Source of the DNA: Burkholderiales bacterium
GTDB lineage: Bacteria > Pseudomonadota > Gammaproteobacteria > Burkholderiales > SG8-41
NCBI GenBank assembly: GCA_020854035.1
Contig: JADZGE010000110.1
Span: 1-45,546, forward strand
Direction of reading: 5' to 3'
Length of the DNA: 45,546 nt
The translations under genes and the position numbers were made by a program. The notes below the pieces were generated by a model. That model made no database searches, was not told the DNA's origin, and saw only the letters and a program-made list of their open reading frames with translations. Shown here one piece after another: positions 1 through 7,625 of this stretch; the stretch's first letter is position 1, and each line of letters opens with the position of its first letter.

Positions 1-233
1 CTCCTCGCTCCGGCGCGCGGCCTCCGCTCCGTCATGCGTAATCAGCCTCCTCGCATCGGCCGCCCGATCGCCTCCGCGGTCGCATCCCCGGAAACCGGGG
101 CCCCTGCTCCTCGCTCCGGCGCTCGGCCTCCGCTCCGTCATGCGTAATCAGCCTCCTCGCATCGGCCGCCCGATCGCCTCCGCGGTCGCATCCCCGGAAA
201 CCGGGGCCCCTGCTCCTCGCTCCGGCGCTCGGC
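1..233. repeat. 106-nt tandem repeat, two copies plus stub
   Basis: Copy 1 is 1-106 and copy 2 is 107-212; they differ by one base (position 17 against 123). A third, partial copy covers 213-233 and then breaks off into unique coding sequence. Each unit holds an inverted repeat (CCCCGG, loop AAA, CCGGGG; 86-100 and 192-206) and an ATG (34 and 140). The period is 1 modulo 3, so a frame opened at the first ATG meets TAA inside copy 2, and only the second ATG continues into the downstream gene. Read on the minus strand the unit also gives an open frame. The left edge of the window cuts the array, so its real copy number is unknown. Confidence 0.95.
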
Positions 234-1882
234 TTCTCGTGGACGCGTTGCAGGTGCACGGCGCGGAATTCGCGTTCGGTGTCCCCGGCGAGAGTTACCT
301 CGCGGTGCTGGACGCGTTTCACGACACCCGGGAGCGCCTGCGCTTCATCATCTGCCGCCAGGAAGGCGGCGCGGCGAACATGGCGGAAGCATACGGCAAG
401 CTGACCGGGCAGCCCGGTATCTGCTTCGTGACGCGCGGCCCGGGCGCGGCCAACGCCACGGTCGGCGTGCACACGGCCCGCCAGGACTCCACGCCGCTCA
501 TACTCTTCATCGGCCAGGTCGGCAACGATTTCGCGGAGCGCGAGGCGTTCCAGGAGGTCGATTACCGGCGCTCCTACGGCCAGTTCGCGAAGTGGGTGGC
601 GCAGATCGACCGCGCCGACCGCGTTCCCGAGTACGTGAGCCGTGCGTTCCACACCGCGGTTTCGGGCCGGCCGGGCCCGGTCGTGCTGGCGCTGCCCGAG
701 GACATGTTGACCAGCACGGCCGCGGCCTCCGACACCGCCCGCTACCAGCGCGCCGCCGCCCATCCCGGCGAAGCCGATCTCCACCGGCTGCGGGAGATGC
801 TCGAGCAGGCAAAGCGGCCGTTCGTGCTGCTCGGCGGCAGCGACTGGAACGCCGAGGCCTGCGCCGACATCCGCGCCTTCGTGGAGGCGAACGAGCTGCC
901 CGTGGGCACTGCGTTTCGCCGGCAGGACCTGTACGACAACCGGCTGCCGAATTTCGTGGGAGACGTTGGCATCGGCCCGAGCCCGAAGCTCGCGGCACGC
1001 GTGAAGGAGTGCGATCTCCTCATCGCGATCGGCCCGCGCCTCGACGAGATGACGACCGGCGGTTACACGCTGATCGACGTGCCGCGGCCCAAGCCGGCAT
1101 TGGTGCACGTCCACCCGGGCGCGGAGGTGCTGGGGCGCGTCTACCAAGCGGATCTCCTCGTCAATTCGGGCATGCCCGAGTTCGCGCGGGCGCTACGCGC
1201 GCTCGCGCCGGTCGCGCCGCGCGCGTGGCGCGGCGCGACGCGCACGGCTCGCGCGGAATACGAAGAATGGATACGCCCCGAGCCCGCGCCGGGCGCCGTC
1301 CACCCGGGTGAAATCGTGGCGTTCCTGCGCGACCGGCTGCCGCCGGAGACCATCGTCACCAACGGCGCGGGCAATTTCGCCGGCTGGGTGCACCGCCACT
1401 ACTGTTATGGGGGCTTCCGCACGGAGCTCGCGCCGACGAGCGGCGCGATGGGTTACGGCGTGCCCTCGGCGATCGCGGCGAAGCTCGTCCATCCGGACCG
1501 CCCGGTCGTGTCGTTCTCCGGTGACGGGGACTTCCTGATGTGCGGGCAGGAACTGGCGACCGCGATGCAGTACGACGCCCGGGTGCTCTTCATCGTCATG
1601 AACAACGGCATGTACGGCACGATCCGCATGCACCAGGAGCGGGAGTATCCGCAACGCGTGAGCGGCACCGAACTGCGCAACCCGGACTTCGCGGCCCTTG
1701 CCCGCGCCTATGGGCTCCACGGCGAGACGGTCGAGCGTACCGCCGACTTCGCGCCGGCCTTCGAGCGGGCCCGCCAGGCGGGAACGGCCGCGCTCATCGA
1801 GCTCAGGATCGATCCCGAGGCCATCACGACGCGCACGACGCTCTCCGCGATACGCGCCGCGGCGCTGAAGAAAAAGGGGTAA
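140..1882 (+). CDS. Thiamine diphosphate-binding enzyme, acetolactate synthase large-subunit-like
   Basis: This is a member of the TPP enzyme superfamily (acetolactate synthase, benzoylformate decarboxylase and oxalyl-CoA decarboxylase relatives). From the ATG at 140 it has 580 residues. The pyrimidine-binding domain covers about 33-200 with the likely catalytic Glu75 in RQEGGA, a central domain covers about 210-350, and the pyrophosphate domain covers about 385-560 with the GDG (461-463) to NN (488-489) TPP/Mg motif. No small regulatory subunit gene is next to it and other ilv genes are absent, so a catabolic 2-oxoacid role is more likely than branched-chain amino acid synthesis; the substrate cannot be read from sequence. 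The first ~31 residues are encoded by the 106-nt repeat, have no ribosome binding site and are probably not ancestral. An alternative start is GTG at 239. Confidence 0.85.
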   Translation: MRNQPPRIGRPIASAVASPETGAPAPRSGARLLVDALQVHGAEFAFGVPGESYLAVLDAFHDTRERLRFIICRQEGGAANMAEAYGKLTGQPGICFVTRGPGAANATVGVHTARQDSTPLILFIGQVGNDFAEREAFQEVDYRRSYGQFAKWVAQIDRADRVPEYVSRAFHTAVSGRPGPVVLALPEDMLTSTAAASDTARYQRAAAHPGEADLHRLREMLEQAKRPFVLLGGSDWNAEACADIRAFVEANELPVGTAFRRQDLYDNRLPNFVGDVGIGPSPKLAARVKECDLLIAIGPRLDEMTTGGYTLIDVPRPKPALVHVHPGAEVLGRVYQADLLVNSGMPEFARALRALAPVAPRAWRGATRTARAEYEEWIRPEPAPGAVHPGEIVAFLRDRLPPETIVTNGAGNFAGWVHRHYCYGGFRTELAPTSGAMGYGVPSAIAAKLVHPDRPVVSFSGDGDFLMCGQELATAMQYDARVLFIVMNNGMYGTIRMHQEREYPQRVSGTELRNPDFAALARAYGLHGETVERTADFAPAFERARQAGTAALIELRIDPEAITTRTTLSAIRAAALKKKG

Positions 1883-1954
1883 CGGGAAGCGATCCCGGGT
1901 CTGCGGTATCGAGTACCCCCGCAGCTCGTGAGTTCCCGTCGAAAGGAGTGAGCC

Positions 1955-2185
1955 ATGGCCGAGAGCGACAACAGGACCCGCGTCGTCATACTCGCGGGCT
2001 CGTACCGGATCAAGGGCGAGATCGAGCTCGTTGCGGGCGCCCGCATCACCGACTACATGGTCGAGTCGAAGGAATTCTTCGCCGTCACCGGCGCGGAGGT
2101 GCGCGATCTCGAGGGACGCATGATCATGACCGCGCCCTTCATCAACGTGTGCCGCGGGCACGTGGTCGTCGTCGCGCCGGATTGA
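1955..2185 (+). CDS. Small conserved protein, possibly DUF6812-like
   Basis: A 76-residue protein with a strong ribosome binding site (AAAGGAG, 1942-1948) before the ATG. It has no signal peptide or membrane segment. The layout (RVVILAGSYRIKGEIEL, then a DYM..ESKEFFAVTGAEV stretch, then a hydrophobic beta-rich C-terminus) resembles small beta-barrel proteins grouped as DUF6812 as I remember them; I could not search to confirm. It lies 72 nt after the TPP enzyme on the same strand and may be co-transcribed, which would fit a small accessory or regulatory role, but no function can be assigned. Confidence 0.75.
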   Translation: MAESDNRTRVVILAGSYRIKGEIELVAGARITDYMVESKEFFAVTGAEVRDLEGRMIMTAPFINVCRGHVVVVAPD

Positions 2186-2191
2186 AGCCGG

Positions 2192-2241
2192 CAGTGGACA
2201 GCCGTCAGCGGGCATCCCCCCTGGCGGCTGGCGGAGCGGAC
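2192..2241. repeat. Degenerate 7-nt period array between convergent genes
   Basis: The gap between the small protein and the pabB fusion is built of 7-mers: three consecutive units begin with CAG (2192, 2199, 2206), followed by two identical units CTGGCGG at 2221 and 2228. Part of the array (2199-2207 with 2222-2230) can also fold into a nine-pair stem with one G-T pair, so it might act as a weak terminator for the two converging genes, although no T-tract follows. Confidence 0.6.
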
Positions 2242-2246
2242 TTCGT

Positions 2247-4100
2247 TCACCGCGCCGGTTCCGCGCTGTTGACGACCTCGGCGCCCTCGCCTGGATTGAG
2301 GATGCGGACCCGCTGCATTCCGCGCACGGCGTTCATGAGGTAGACGCGCGGACTCGCCAGCACCGCGGCAAGCGGCAGTACGCGCTCCTTCAGCCGCTTC
2401 TCCTCGAGCATCCACGCGCGCCAGGTACCCGCGAGCAGGCCGCACTCGACCGGGGGCGTGCAGAGCTCCCCCTCGATCTCGATCGCCACGTTCGCGATGG
2501 TGGATTCCGTGACTTCGTGCGCCTCGTTGTAGAGCAGCACGTCGCGCGCGCCGGGCCTCGCCCGCAGCGCCATGTCGTAGCACGCCCGCCGCGTCGTCTT
2601 GTGATAGAGGAAGACGTCACCCCGATCGACCGGGGCGGCCGCCACGACGGGATCGTCGAAAGGATCCCCACCGGGGACCGCGTGTCCCTCGCAGCGGATC
2701 GTGCCGTCACGGCCGAGCAGCAGGCGCACCCGGTGAGGCGTACGGGAGAAGCCGCGGGCCAGACGCTCGAGTTCTCCCCGAACGCGCGGCTCGCTCATGT
2801 CGAATCCGAAATAGTCGGCGGAATCCGCCAGCCGCGCGAGGTGATGCCGCATGAGCGTGTAGCCCTCCCCGGGCGTCCACAGGAGCGTCTCCAACAGGTC
2901 GAACACGGGACGCTCGCCCGCGAAGAGGACCCGGGCCTTCAGCTCGCTCTCGCGCCACTCCCTCGCGCAGTCGGAATCCCACACGATGCCGCCGCCGACG
3001 CCGTATTCCGCGCGAGCGCTCGCCCGCTCGACGAGCAGCGTGCGGATGGCGACGCTGAACCGGGCGCGCCGCCCGGGAGCGGCGTAGCCGATCGCGCCGG
3101 TGTAGACCCGGCGCGGTGCGGTCTCCAGTTCCGCGATGATCTCCATCGCGCGGCGCCGCGGCGCGCCCACGATGGACGCGGGCGGGAAGAGCGCGCGGAA
3201 GATGCCATCGAGCGGGGCGCTCGTGCGCGCGCGCACCGTGGAGGTCATCTGCCAGAGCGTCGGGTAGCGCTCCACGCTGAAGAGCCGCGGCGTCTCGACG
3301 GTGCCGGTAAGCGCGATGCGTCCCAGGTCGTTGCGGACCATGTCCACGATCATCACGTTTTCCGCCCGTTCCTTCTCCGAATCGCGCAGTGCCGCGGCCC
3401 GGCGCCTGTCCTCGGCCGGCCAGAGCCCGCGCGCAGCCGTCCCCTTCATCGGCCGCGACTCGATCGTCTCGCCCTCGAGGCGGAAGAAGAGTTCCGGAGA
3501 CGCGCTGCAGACCGCCCAGTCTCCCGCGTCGACATAGGCCGCATGGGGCGCCGCCGCGCCGCCTGCCAGCGCGCAGAAGAGACGCCACGGCTCGGCGAGC
3601 GCCCGGCCGCGCAGCCGGTAGGTGAAGTTCACCTGGTAGGTATCGCCGTTGCGGATGTACTCGCGCAGTGCCTCGAAGCGTGCACGGTACTCGTCCCGGG
3701 TCATCGACGCGCGCCAGCCTGCCTCCGGCGCCGGCGGCGCGGACGGCACGGGCAGCTCGGGCAATGCGCGCGGCGCCTCGTAGAGACCGAACCAGAGGAG
3801 CGGGAACGCCGGATCGGCGAGCGCCGGCAGCCGATCGTCGAACGCCGGCGCCGCCTCGTAGGAAACGAACCCCGCCGCGTGGAGCCCGTCCGAGGACACG
3901 GCGCGCTCGACCTCCGCGAGCAGCGGCAGCACCTCGGGGAGGCGTCGCGCCACGAGCAGGCGCCGCGGCGCCCCGAACACGAGCCAGCCGCGCCCGCTCT
4001 CGTCGCGAACGACGACGGTTCCCGGCGCCGCGGCCGGCCCGTTCGCCGGCGCCGCCGCCTCGGCCGATGTGGTGCCGCCGGAGCAAGGCATCGCGGTCAT
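2247..4100 (-). CDS. pabB: Aminodeoxychorismate synthase component I fused to aminodeoxychorismate lyase (PabB-PabC)
   Basis: A two-domain protein of para-aminobenzoate (folate) synthesis. From the start at 4100 it has 617 residues. Residues ~40-395 are the chorismate-binding PabB domain with YQVNFTYRL (155-163), SPELFF (201-206), the PMKGT lysine K219, DMVRNDLGR (253-261) and a VGAP motif (311-314). Residues ~398-610 are a class IV aminotransferase/lyase (PabC) domain with PLP lysine K501 in LYHKTTRR. A bifunctional enzyme would turn chorismate plus amide-derived ammonia into p-aminobenzoate; the glutaminase PabA is not here. An in-frame ATG at 4214 overlaps the upstream stop codon, but the added 38 residues are encoded by 7-nt repeats and lack family similarity, so I prefer 4100 (or 4091). 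Confidence 0.88.
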   Translation of the reverse strand: MTAMPCSGGTTSAEAAAPANGPAAAPGTVVVRDESGRGWLVFGAPRRLLVARRLPEVLPLLAEVERAVSSDGLHAAGFVSYEAAPAFDDRLPALADPAFPLLWFGLYEAPRALPELPVPSAPPAPEAGWRASMTRDEYRARFEALREYIRNGDTYQVNFTYRLRGRALAEPWRLFCALAGGAAAPHAAYVDAGDWAVCSASPELFFRLEGETIESRPMKGTAARGLWPAEDRRRAAALRDSEKERAENVMIVDMVRNDLGRIALTGTVETPRLFSVERYPTLWQMTSTVRARTSAPLDGIFRALFPPASIVGAPRRRAMEIIAELETAPRRVYTGAIGYAAPGRRARFSVAIRTLLVERASARAEYGVGGGIVWDSDCAREWRESELKARVLFAGERPVFDLLETLLWTPGEGYTLMRHHLARLADSADYFGFDMSEPRVRGELERLARGFSRTPHRVRLLLGRDGTIRCEGHAVPGGDPFDDPVVAAAPVDRGDVFLYHKTTRRACYDMALRARPGARDVLLYNEAHEVTESTIANVAIEIEGELCTPPVECGLLAGTWRAWMLEEKRLKERVLPLAAVLASPRVYLMNAVRGMQRVRILNPGEGAEVVNSAEPAR

Positions 4101-4151
4101 GGTAGGAGTAACGGCCCGGCGGGACAACAGCGCCGCGCGCACGCACTCGAT

Positions 4152-4202
4152 GATGGTTAATGGTCGACGGGTGAGCGGCCTCGTTCTTCGTCTTTCGTGG
4201 TT
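4152..4202. repeat. Two degenerate 7-nt period arrays upstream of the pabB fusion
   Basis: Four units in a row from 4152 to 4179 vary on a GAnGGTn theme (for example GATGGTT then AATGGTC). A second run of three units at 4182-4202 shares the prefix CGT (CGTTCTT, CGTCTTT, then one more). The arrays fill the spacer between the Rid-family stop codon and the preferred pabB start, and their composition is more AT-rich than flanking coding DNA. Confidence 0.7.
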
Positions 4203-4210
4203 CGGATCGC

Positions 4211-4654
4211 TCATCCCGCCTTCAGGTTGCGCAGGCGCGACGGATCAAGCACCGCTTCCGCCTCGATCTCCACCAGCATGTCCGGGTGCGCGAGACGCGT
4301 GATGCCGAGCAGCGTGTTGGTCGGCAGCGCCCCGGAGAAGTACCGGTAGCGCTCCTCGCACACCGCGTAGTAGGCGTCGATGTCGGTGACATAGGTAACG
4401 GTACGCACCACGTCGTCGAGCGTCGCTCCGACGTAAGCGAGGAGCTCGCGCACGCCCTCGCACACCACCGCGATCTGGCCGCGCATGTCGCCGACGGCGA
4501 CCACGCTCCCGTCCGGCCGTGTCGCCGTCTTGCCGGCGACGTAGACGTGCGCGTGGTCGTCGCCCGTGACCACGACGATCGGCGAATAGAGGTAGCGCCC
4601 CCGCACCCGGCGGTTGAATATCCCGGGCGGCGCGATGTTGTAGCGTTCGATCAT
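4211..4654 (-). CDS. Rid-family (YjgF/YER057c/UK114) protein without the catalytic arginine
   Basis: A 147-residue protein of the chorismate-mutase-like Rid fold. The start at 4654 has a ribosome binding site (ACGGAG) six bases upstream; the longer frame to 4744 has no similarity. The family C-terminal signature LVEIEAEAV is clear. In RidA proper an arginine sits in an ARS motif before this signature and is needed to hydrolyse 2-aminoacrylate-type imines; here the aligned stretch is TNTLLGI, so the arginine is replaced by Asn. It therefore belongs with the Rid subgroups that lack deaminase activity or act on other substrates. It precedes the pabB-pabC fusion on the same strand and may share a transcript. 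Confidence 0.85.
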   Translation of the reverse strand: MIERYNIAPPGIFNRRVRGRYLYSPIVVVTGDDHAHVYVAGKTATRPDGSVVAVGDMRGQIAVVCEGVRELLAYVGATLDDVVRTVTYVTDIDAYYAVCEERYRYFSGALPTNTLLGITRLAHPDMLVEIEAEAVLDPSRLRNLKAG

Positions 4655-4772
4655 CGTGTTCTCCGTTTGACAAGGCCCTGCCACTCGCTTGCGGCGGGCG
4701 CCGCTGCCATGCCCGCCGGCCGCCATCGCCCGCCCCGCTCCCACTCGTGCCCGCAGTCATCCCCGCGGCAAT

Positions 4773-5791
4773 TCAATCCTGCCCCGCCAGCTCCTTCATC
4801 ACGGCGTAGAGCGCATTCTGCCCCTCGAACCCGATCCCCGGCCGCTCCGGGAGCTCGAGCATCCCGTCCGCCACTTTCGCGTCCTCCGCGAACCCCGCGA
4901 ACACGCCGAACACGTCCGGGTACGCCTCGCACCCGCCCAGGCCGAACCCGCCGACGATCGCGAGCGTCATCTGGTTGCCGCCGTGCGGAAAGATCGACTG
5001 CCGGCGCCAGCCGCGCGCCTCCAGCATCGCAAGCGTGCGCGAGAACTGCACGATGCCGTAGGACTGCGGCACGTCGATCTGGAGGATATCCCGGTCGGGG
5101 CGCAGACCACCGAAGGCGACGAGGTTCTCCACGTCCTGCGTCGAGAAGAGATTCTCGCCGGTGCCGATCGGCGAATCGTAGGTCGCCGCGACTTCGGCGA
5201 GCACGGCGTAGCCGAGCGGATCGGTGGGCTCCTCGAACCAGCGGAGCCGATAGGGCGCGGGCGCCGCTGCGTAGGCGAGCGCGCGCTCGCGGTCGAAGCC
5301 GGCGTTGGCGTCCACGGCGAGATGGTCGCTCCCCCGCACCACCCGGAGCGCCGCCTCGACGCGCCCGAGATCGTCCGGGATGGGGACGCCGCCGACCTTG
5401 ATCTTCATCGTCCGGTAGCCCTCGTCGAGACGCCGGCGGATCTCGTCCTGCAACTGAACGAGCCCCTTGGCGGGCTCGTACCAGCCGCCGCCGACATAGC
5501 AGGGCACGCGCCGCGGCGAGACGCCGCCGCTGTAGCGCTCCGCGAGCACACGGTGAGCAGCGAATCCGGCGGAGCGGCGAGCACGCGCGGAATGAAGCGC
5601 GCGCGCATCTGCGCCCCGCAGGCATAGCGCCCGGTGGAATTGAACGCGAACCCGGTGACCGGCTTGCCGTCGCGCACGACATCGGTTTCGACCACGACGA
5701 CCGAGGTCGTCATCTCGCTGAAATCGAACACCGCGTCGCGCAGGTTCGATTTCAGCGCGACCGCGGTTTCCCTGATGTCGGTTATGCGCAT
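4773..5791 (-). pseudogene. Enolase-superfamily (mandelate racemase/muconate lactonizing) gene with internal deletion and frameshift
   Basis: The N-terminal part starts at 5791 (MRITDIRETAV) and reads in one frame to about 5556. From about 5555 the protein continues in another frame (HRVLAERYSGG) to the stop at 4773. The barrel half keeps its active-site set: KIK lysines, the metal ligands in DANAGFD, WFEEP and GENLF, and the PHGG histidine. Intact relatives, as I remember them, are about 390 residues with roughly 50 residues between the PDSLL segment and the RLLAERY segment; here those are adjacent, so about 150 nt plus a frame offset appear to be missing. Each frame alone stays open, which hides the lesion. 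A sequencing or assembly error is possible but would have to remove a whole segment. Sugar-acid dehydratase or cycloisomerase activity would be expected of the intact enzyme. Confidence 0.75.
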
Positions 5792-5898
5792 GAAGGCACG
5801 CACGCGGCGCCAACGAGCCTGCGCGCCGGCCGTGCGGGACCGGATACGACGTGATGATACCCCGCGCCCGTCACTCCTCGTGCGTCGGGCAATTGGGA

Positions 5899-5904
5899 TA
5901 CAAT
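5899..5904 (+). promoter_or_regulatory. -10 box TACAAT for the racemase-like gene
   Basis: TACAAT ends nine bases before the ATG at 5914, so transcription would start zero to three bases before the start codon. No Shine-Dalgarno sequence is present and no good -35 box is seen in the GC-rich upstream DNA. Confidence 0.4.
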
Positions 5905-5913
5905 CCCCGTCCC

Positions 5914-6576
5914 ATGACCGGACCCCGCATAGCGCTCGTGCATGCGATGCAGGTCGCCATCGACCCGGTGGTCGACGCCTTCCGCGAGCTGTGGCCGGCG
6001 GCCCGCGTGATGAACCTCCTGGAGGACTCGCTCGCGCCGGATCTCGCCGCGGCGGGCAGCGTTACACCGGCGATCGTCGAGCGATTCGTCGATCTCACCC
6101 GCTACAGCGAGCGCTGCGGCGCGAACGCCGTGCTTTTCACCTGCTCCGCGTTCGGCACCGCGATCGAGGAAGCAGGACGCGCGGCGAGGATACCGGTGCT
6201 GAAGCCCAATGAAGCGATGCTTGAGGACGCCCTCGCGGCAGGGTCCCGCGTCGCGCTGCTCGCGACGTTCGAACCCAGCATTCCTTCGCTGAAGGCAGAA
6301 CTGGAGCAGCTCGCTTCGCACCGCGGGGTAAGGCTCGACGTCCGCACGCGTGCCGTACCGGCCGCCATTGCGGCGCTGCAGCAGGGCCGGTGCGCGGAGC
6401 ACGACAAGCTCATCGCCGCGGCGGCGGCCGAACTCGGCTCGTGCGACGCGCTGGTGCTCGGCCAGTTCTCGATGGCGCGCGCGGCGCGGGGGATCCCGGC
6501 GGCGCCCGGGCGCACGGTCTTCACGAGTCCCCATTCGGCCGTGAATCGCCTGAAGCAGATGTTCGACGCCCGCTAG
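5914..6576 (+). CDS. Asp/Glu/hydantoin racemase-family protein with a single active-site cysteine
   Basis: A 220-residue cytosolic protein of the Asp/Glu racemase superfamily. The N-terminal half carries the family cysteine C77 in NAVLFTCSAFG. In two-cysteine racemases the C-terminal half has a GCTH motif; here the aligned segment is VLGQFSMAR (181-189) with Gln184 in the cysteine place. It thus mirrors arylmalonate decarboxylase, which keeps only the C-terminal cysteine. A true two-base racemase reaction is unlikely; decarboxylase or isomerase chemistry is possible but not shown. The start at 5914 fits the beta strand RIALVHAM; the longer frame from 5851 crosses the promoter. Similar proteins next to catabolic genes are common in Burkholderiales. 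Confidence 0.8.
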   Translation: MTGPRIALVHAMQVAIDPVVDAFRELWPAARVMNLLEDSLAPDLAAAGSVTPAIVERFVDLTRYSERCGANAVLFTCSAFGTAIEEAGRAARIPVLKPNEAMLEDALAAGSRVALLATFEPSIPSLKAELEQLASHRGVRLDVRTRAVPAAIAALQQGRCAEHDKLIAAAAAELGSCDALVLGQFSMARAARGIPAAPGRTVFTSPHSAVNRLKQMFDAR

Positions 6577-6605
6577 AGTTTGTCGGGCATTGCTCCGGCA
6601 AACTC
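6576..6605 (+). terminator. Stem-loop after the racemase-like gene
   Basis: A stem of about twelve pairs (two G-T) formed by 6576-6587 and 6594-6605, with a 6-nt loop, starts on the last base of the stop codon. There is no clear T-tract after it, so it is either a weak intrinsic terminator or an mRNA 3'-end stabiliser. Confidence 0.4.
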
Positions 6606-6727
6606 CTCCATCGAGACCGCCCGGGGACGAGAGGAGTCGCGGCCGGTGTCCGAACCGCCCCGGGGTCGCGCTCCGGTGCGCCGCTTCGGCGCCGTAGTGC
6701 CGCAGGCCCCGCTCAACGGCGCATCCC

Positions 6728-7006
6728 ATGCCACGCTACCGGATCAAGATCGAAGGCACCGGCATTGCAGTCATCACCAAAACCGGCGCGCCGATCGTCG
6801 GATTCTTCGTGACGCGCATCGTCGAGGCCGACGGGATCGAGGCGGCGCGGGCGGCGGCGCTCGCTTCCGTTGAAAGGGACTGGCGCGCGGGCGCCTATGC
6901 GAAACTGGGACAGCACCCGGTGCTTGACGTTATCGAGGTCGGCGAGGCGCGCTGGCTCGACCGGCTGACCACGAACAAGGCCTACATCTTTCATCGCGGC
7001 AGGTAG
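6728..7006 (+). CDS. Conserved hypothetical protein, 92 aa
   Basis: I do not recognise a named family. The protein is soluble, with a predicted beta-strand start (PRYRIKIEGTGIAVI), a glycine-containing turn, an alpha-helix rich in Ala and Glu (EAARAAALASVERDW) and a strand-like C-terminal half. This beta-alpha-beta pattern is coherent and codon use is normal, which supports a real gene. There is no ribosome binding site before the ATG at 6728. The gene converges with the membrane protein at 7051. Confidence 0.65.
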   Translation: MPRYRIKIEGTGIAVITKTGAPIVGFFVTRIVEADGIEAARAAALASVERDWRAGAYAKLGQHPVLDVIEVGEARWLDRLTTNKAYIFHRGR

Positions 7007-7050
7007 GGCGCCGGGACATCGCGCGAGGGCGCGCGCCCGCCACGCGCGCG

Positions 7051-7581
7051 TTACCGGGCCGCGTCCTGTCTTCCCAGCAAGCGCTTGAAGAGGCTGCGGC
7101 GCGCGCGCCGGCGCACCCGCACCGGGTATTCGGCGGGATCGCCGCCGGGTTCGGACGTCGCGCGCGAGGCGACACGCCACCACACGAACACGGCGCTCCC
7201 CGCGGCAATCAGGCTGAGCGCGAGAAAGAGCGCGAACGAGCGGGCGACATCGACGATGCTCCCCGCGGCGAAGAACCAGGTCAGGAAGAGCGCCGACTTG
7301 ATCGAGAGCAGGCTGTATACCACGATCAGGGCGATGCGCGAGAGCACGCGCAACTCGTAGAGCACGCGGCCGATGAGGTAGGTCGCCACGACGATGGCCG
7401 TATACGCCAGGGGAACGCCGATCAGCGCCAGGCTGCCGGCGTGGTAGACCATCTCTCCCAGCTTGTGCACCTCGGGAAACAGGACCAGCCACACCGCGCC
7501 GGCGACGAGCATCCCCACCGGCGCCACCGCGGCCCACAGCGAGGCGGTGAAGAATCGGCTGCGGGAAATCATGACGCGCAT
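7051..7581 (-). CDS. Hypothetical integral membrane protein, 176 aa
   Basis: The protein has four strongly hydrophobic segments, about residues 10-34, 44-70, 80-108 and 112-137, followed by a 35-residue arginine-rich cytoplasmic tail. The tail (VRRRARRSLFKRLLGR) would place the C-terminus inside by the positive-inside rule. No transport or enzyme motif is visible and no family name is offered. It faces the 92-aa gene tail to tail, and its 5' end is 44 nt from the stop codon of the amidohydrolase on the same strand, so the two may be co-transcribed. Confidence 0.65.
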   Translation of the reverse strand: MRVMISRSRFFTASLWAAVAPVGMLVAGAVWLVLFPEVHKLGEMVYHAGSLALIGVPLAYTAIVVATYLIGRVLYELRVLSRIALIVVYSLLSIKSALFLTWFFAAGSIVDVARSFALFLALSLIAAGSAVFVWWRVASRATSEPGGDPAEYPVRVRRRARRSLFKRLLGRQDAAR

Positions 7582-7625
7582 TGAATCAAGAGGTTACGCC
7601 ACCGTGTGGCGCGGCGCAACGGCCG

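Noticed and set aside
86..100. Hairpin in the 106-nt repeat as an intrinsic terminator
   Set aside because: No T-tract follows, and the copy at 192-206 lies within or just before the coding start; better described as part of the repeat.
1..233. CRISPR-like array at the window start
   Set aside because: Direct tandem copies with no spacers and a 106-nt period; no cas genes in the window.
140..1882. Biosynthetic acetolactate synthase (ilvB/ilvI)
   Set aside because: No regulatory subunit or other ilv genes nearby and only general superfamily motifs are visible, so a specific symbol is not justified.
4101..4214. N-terminal extension of the pabB fusion from an ATG overlapping the upstream stop
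   Set aside because: The overlap looks like coupling, but the region is made of 7-nt repeats and gives no family similarity, so the start near 4100 is preferred; not fully excluded.
5405..5803. A separate 132-aa gene upstream of the enolase-superfamily protein
   Set aside because: Its first 80 residues are the natural N-terminus of that protein and the remainder is out-of-frame reading of the barrel domain.
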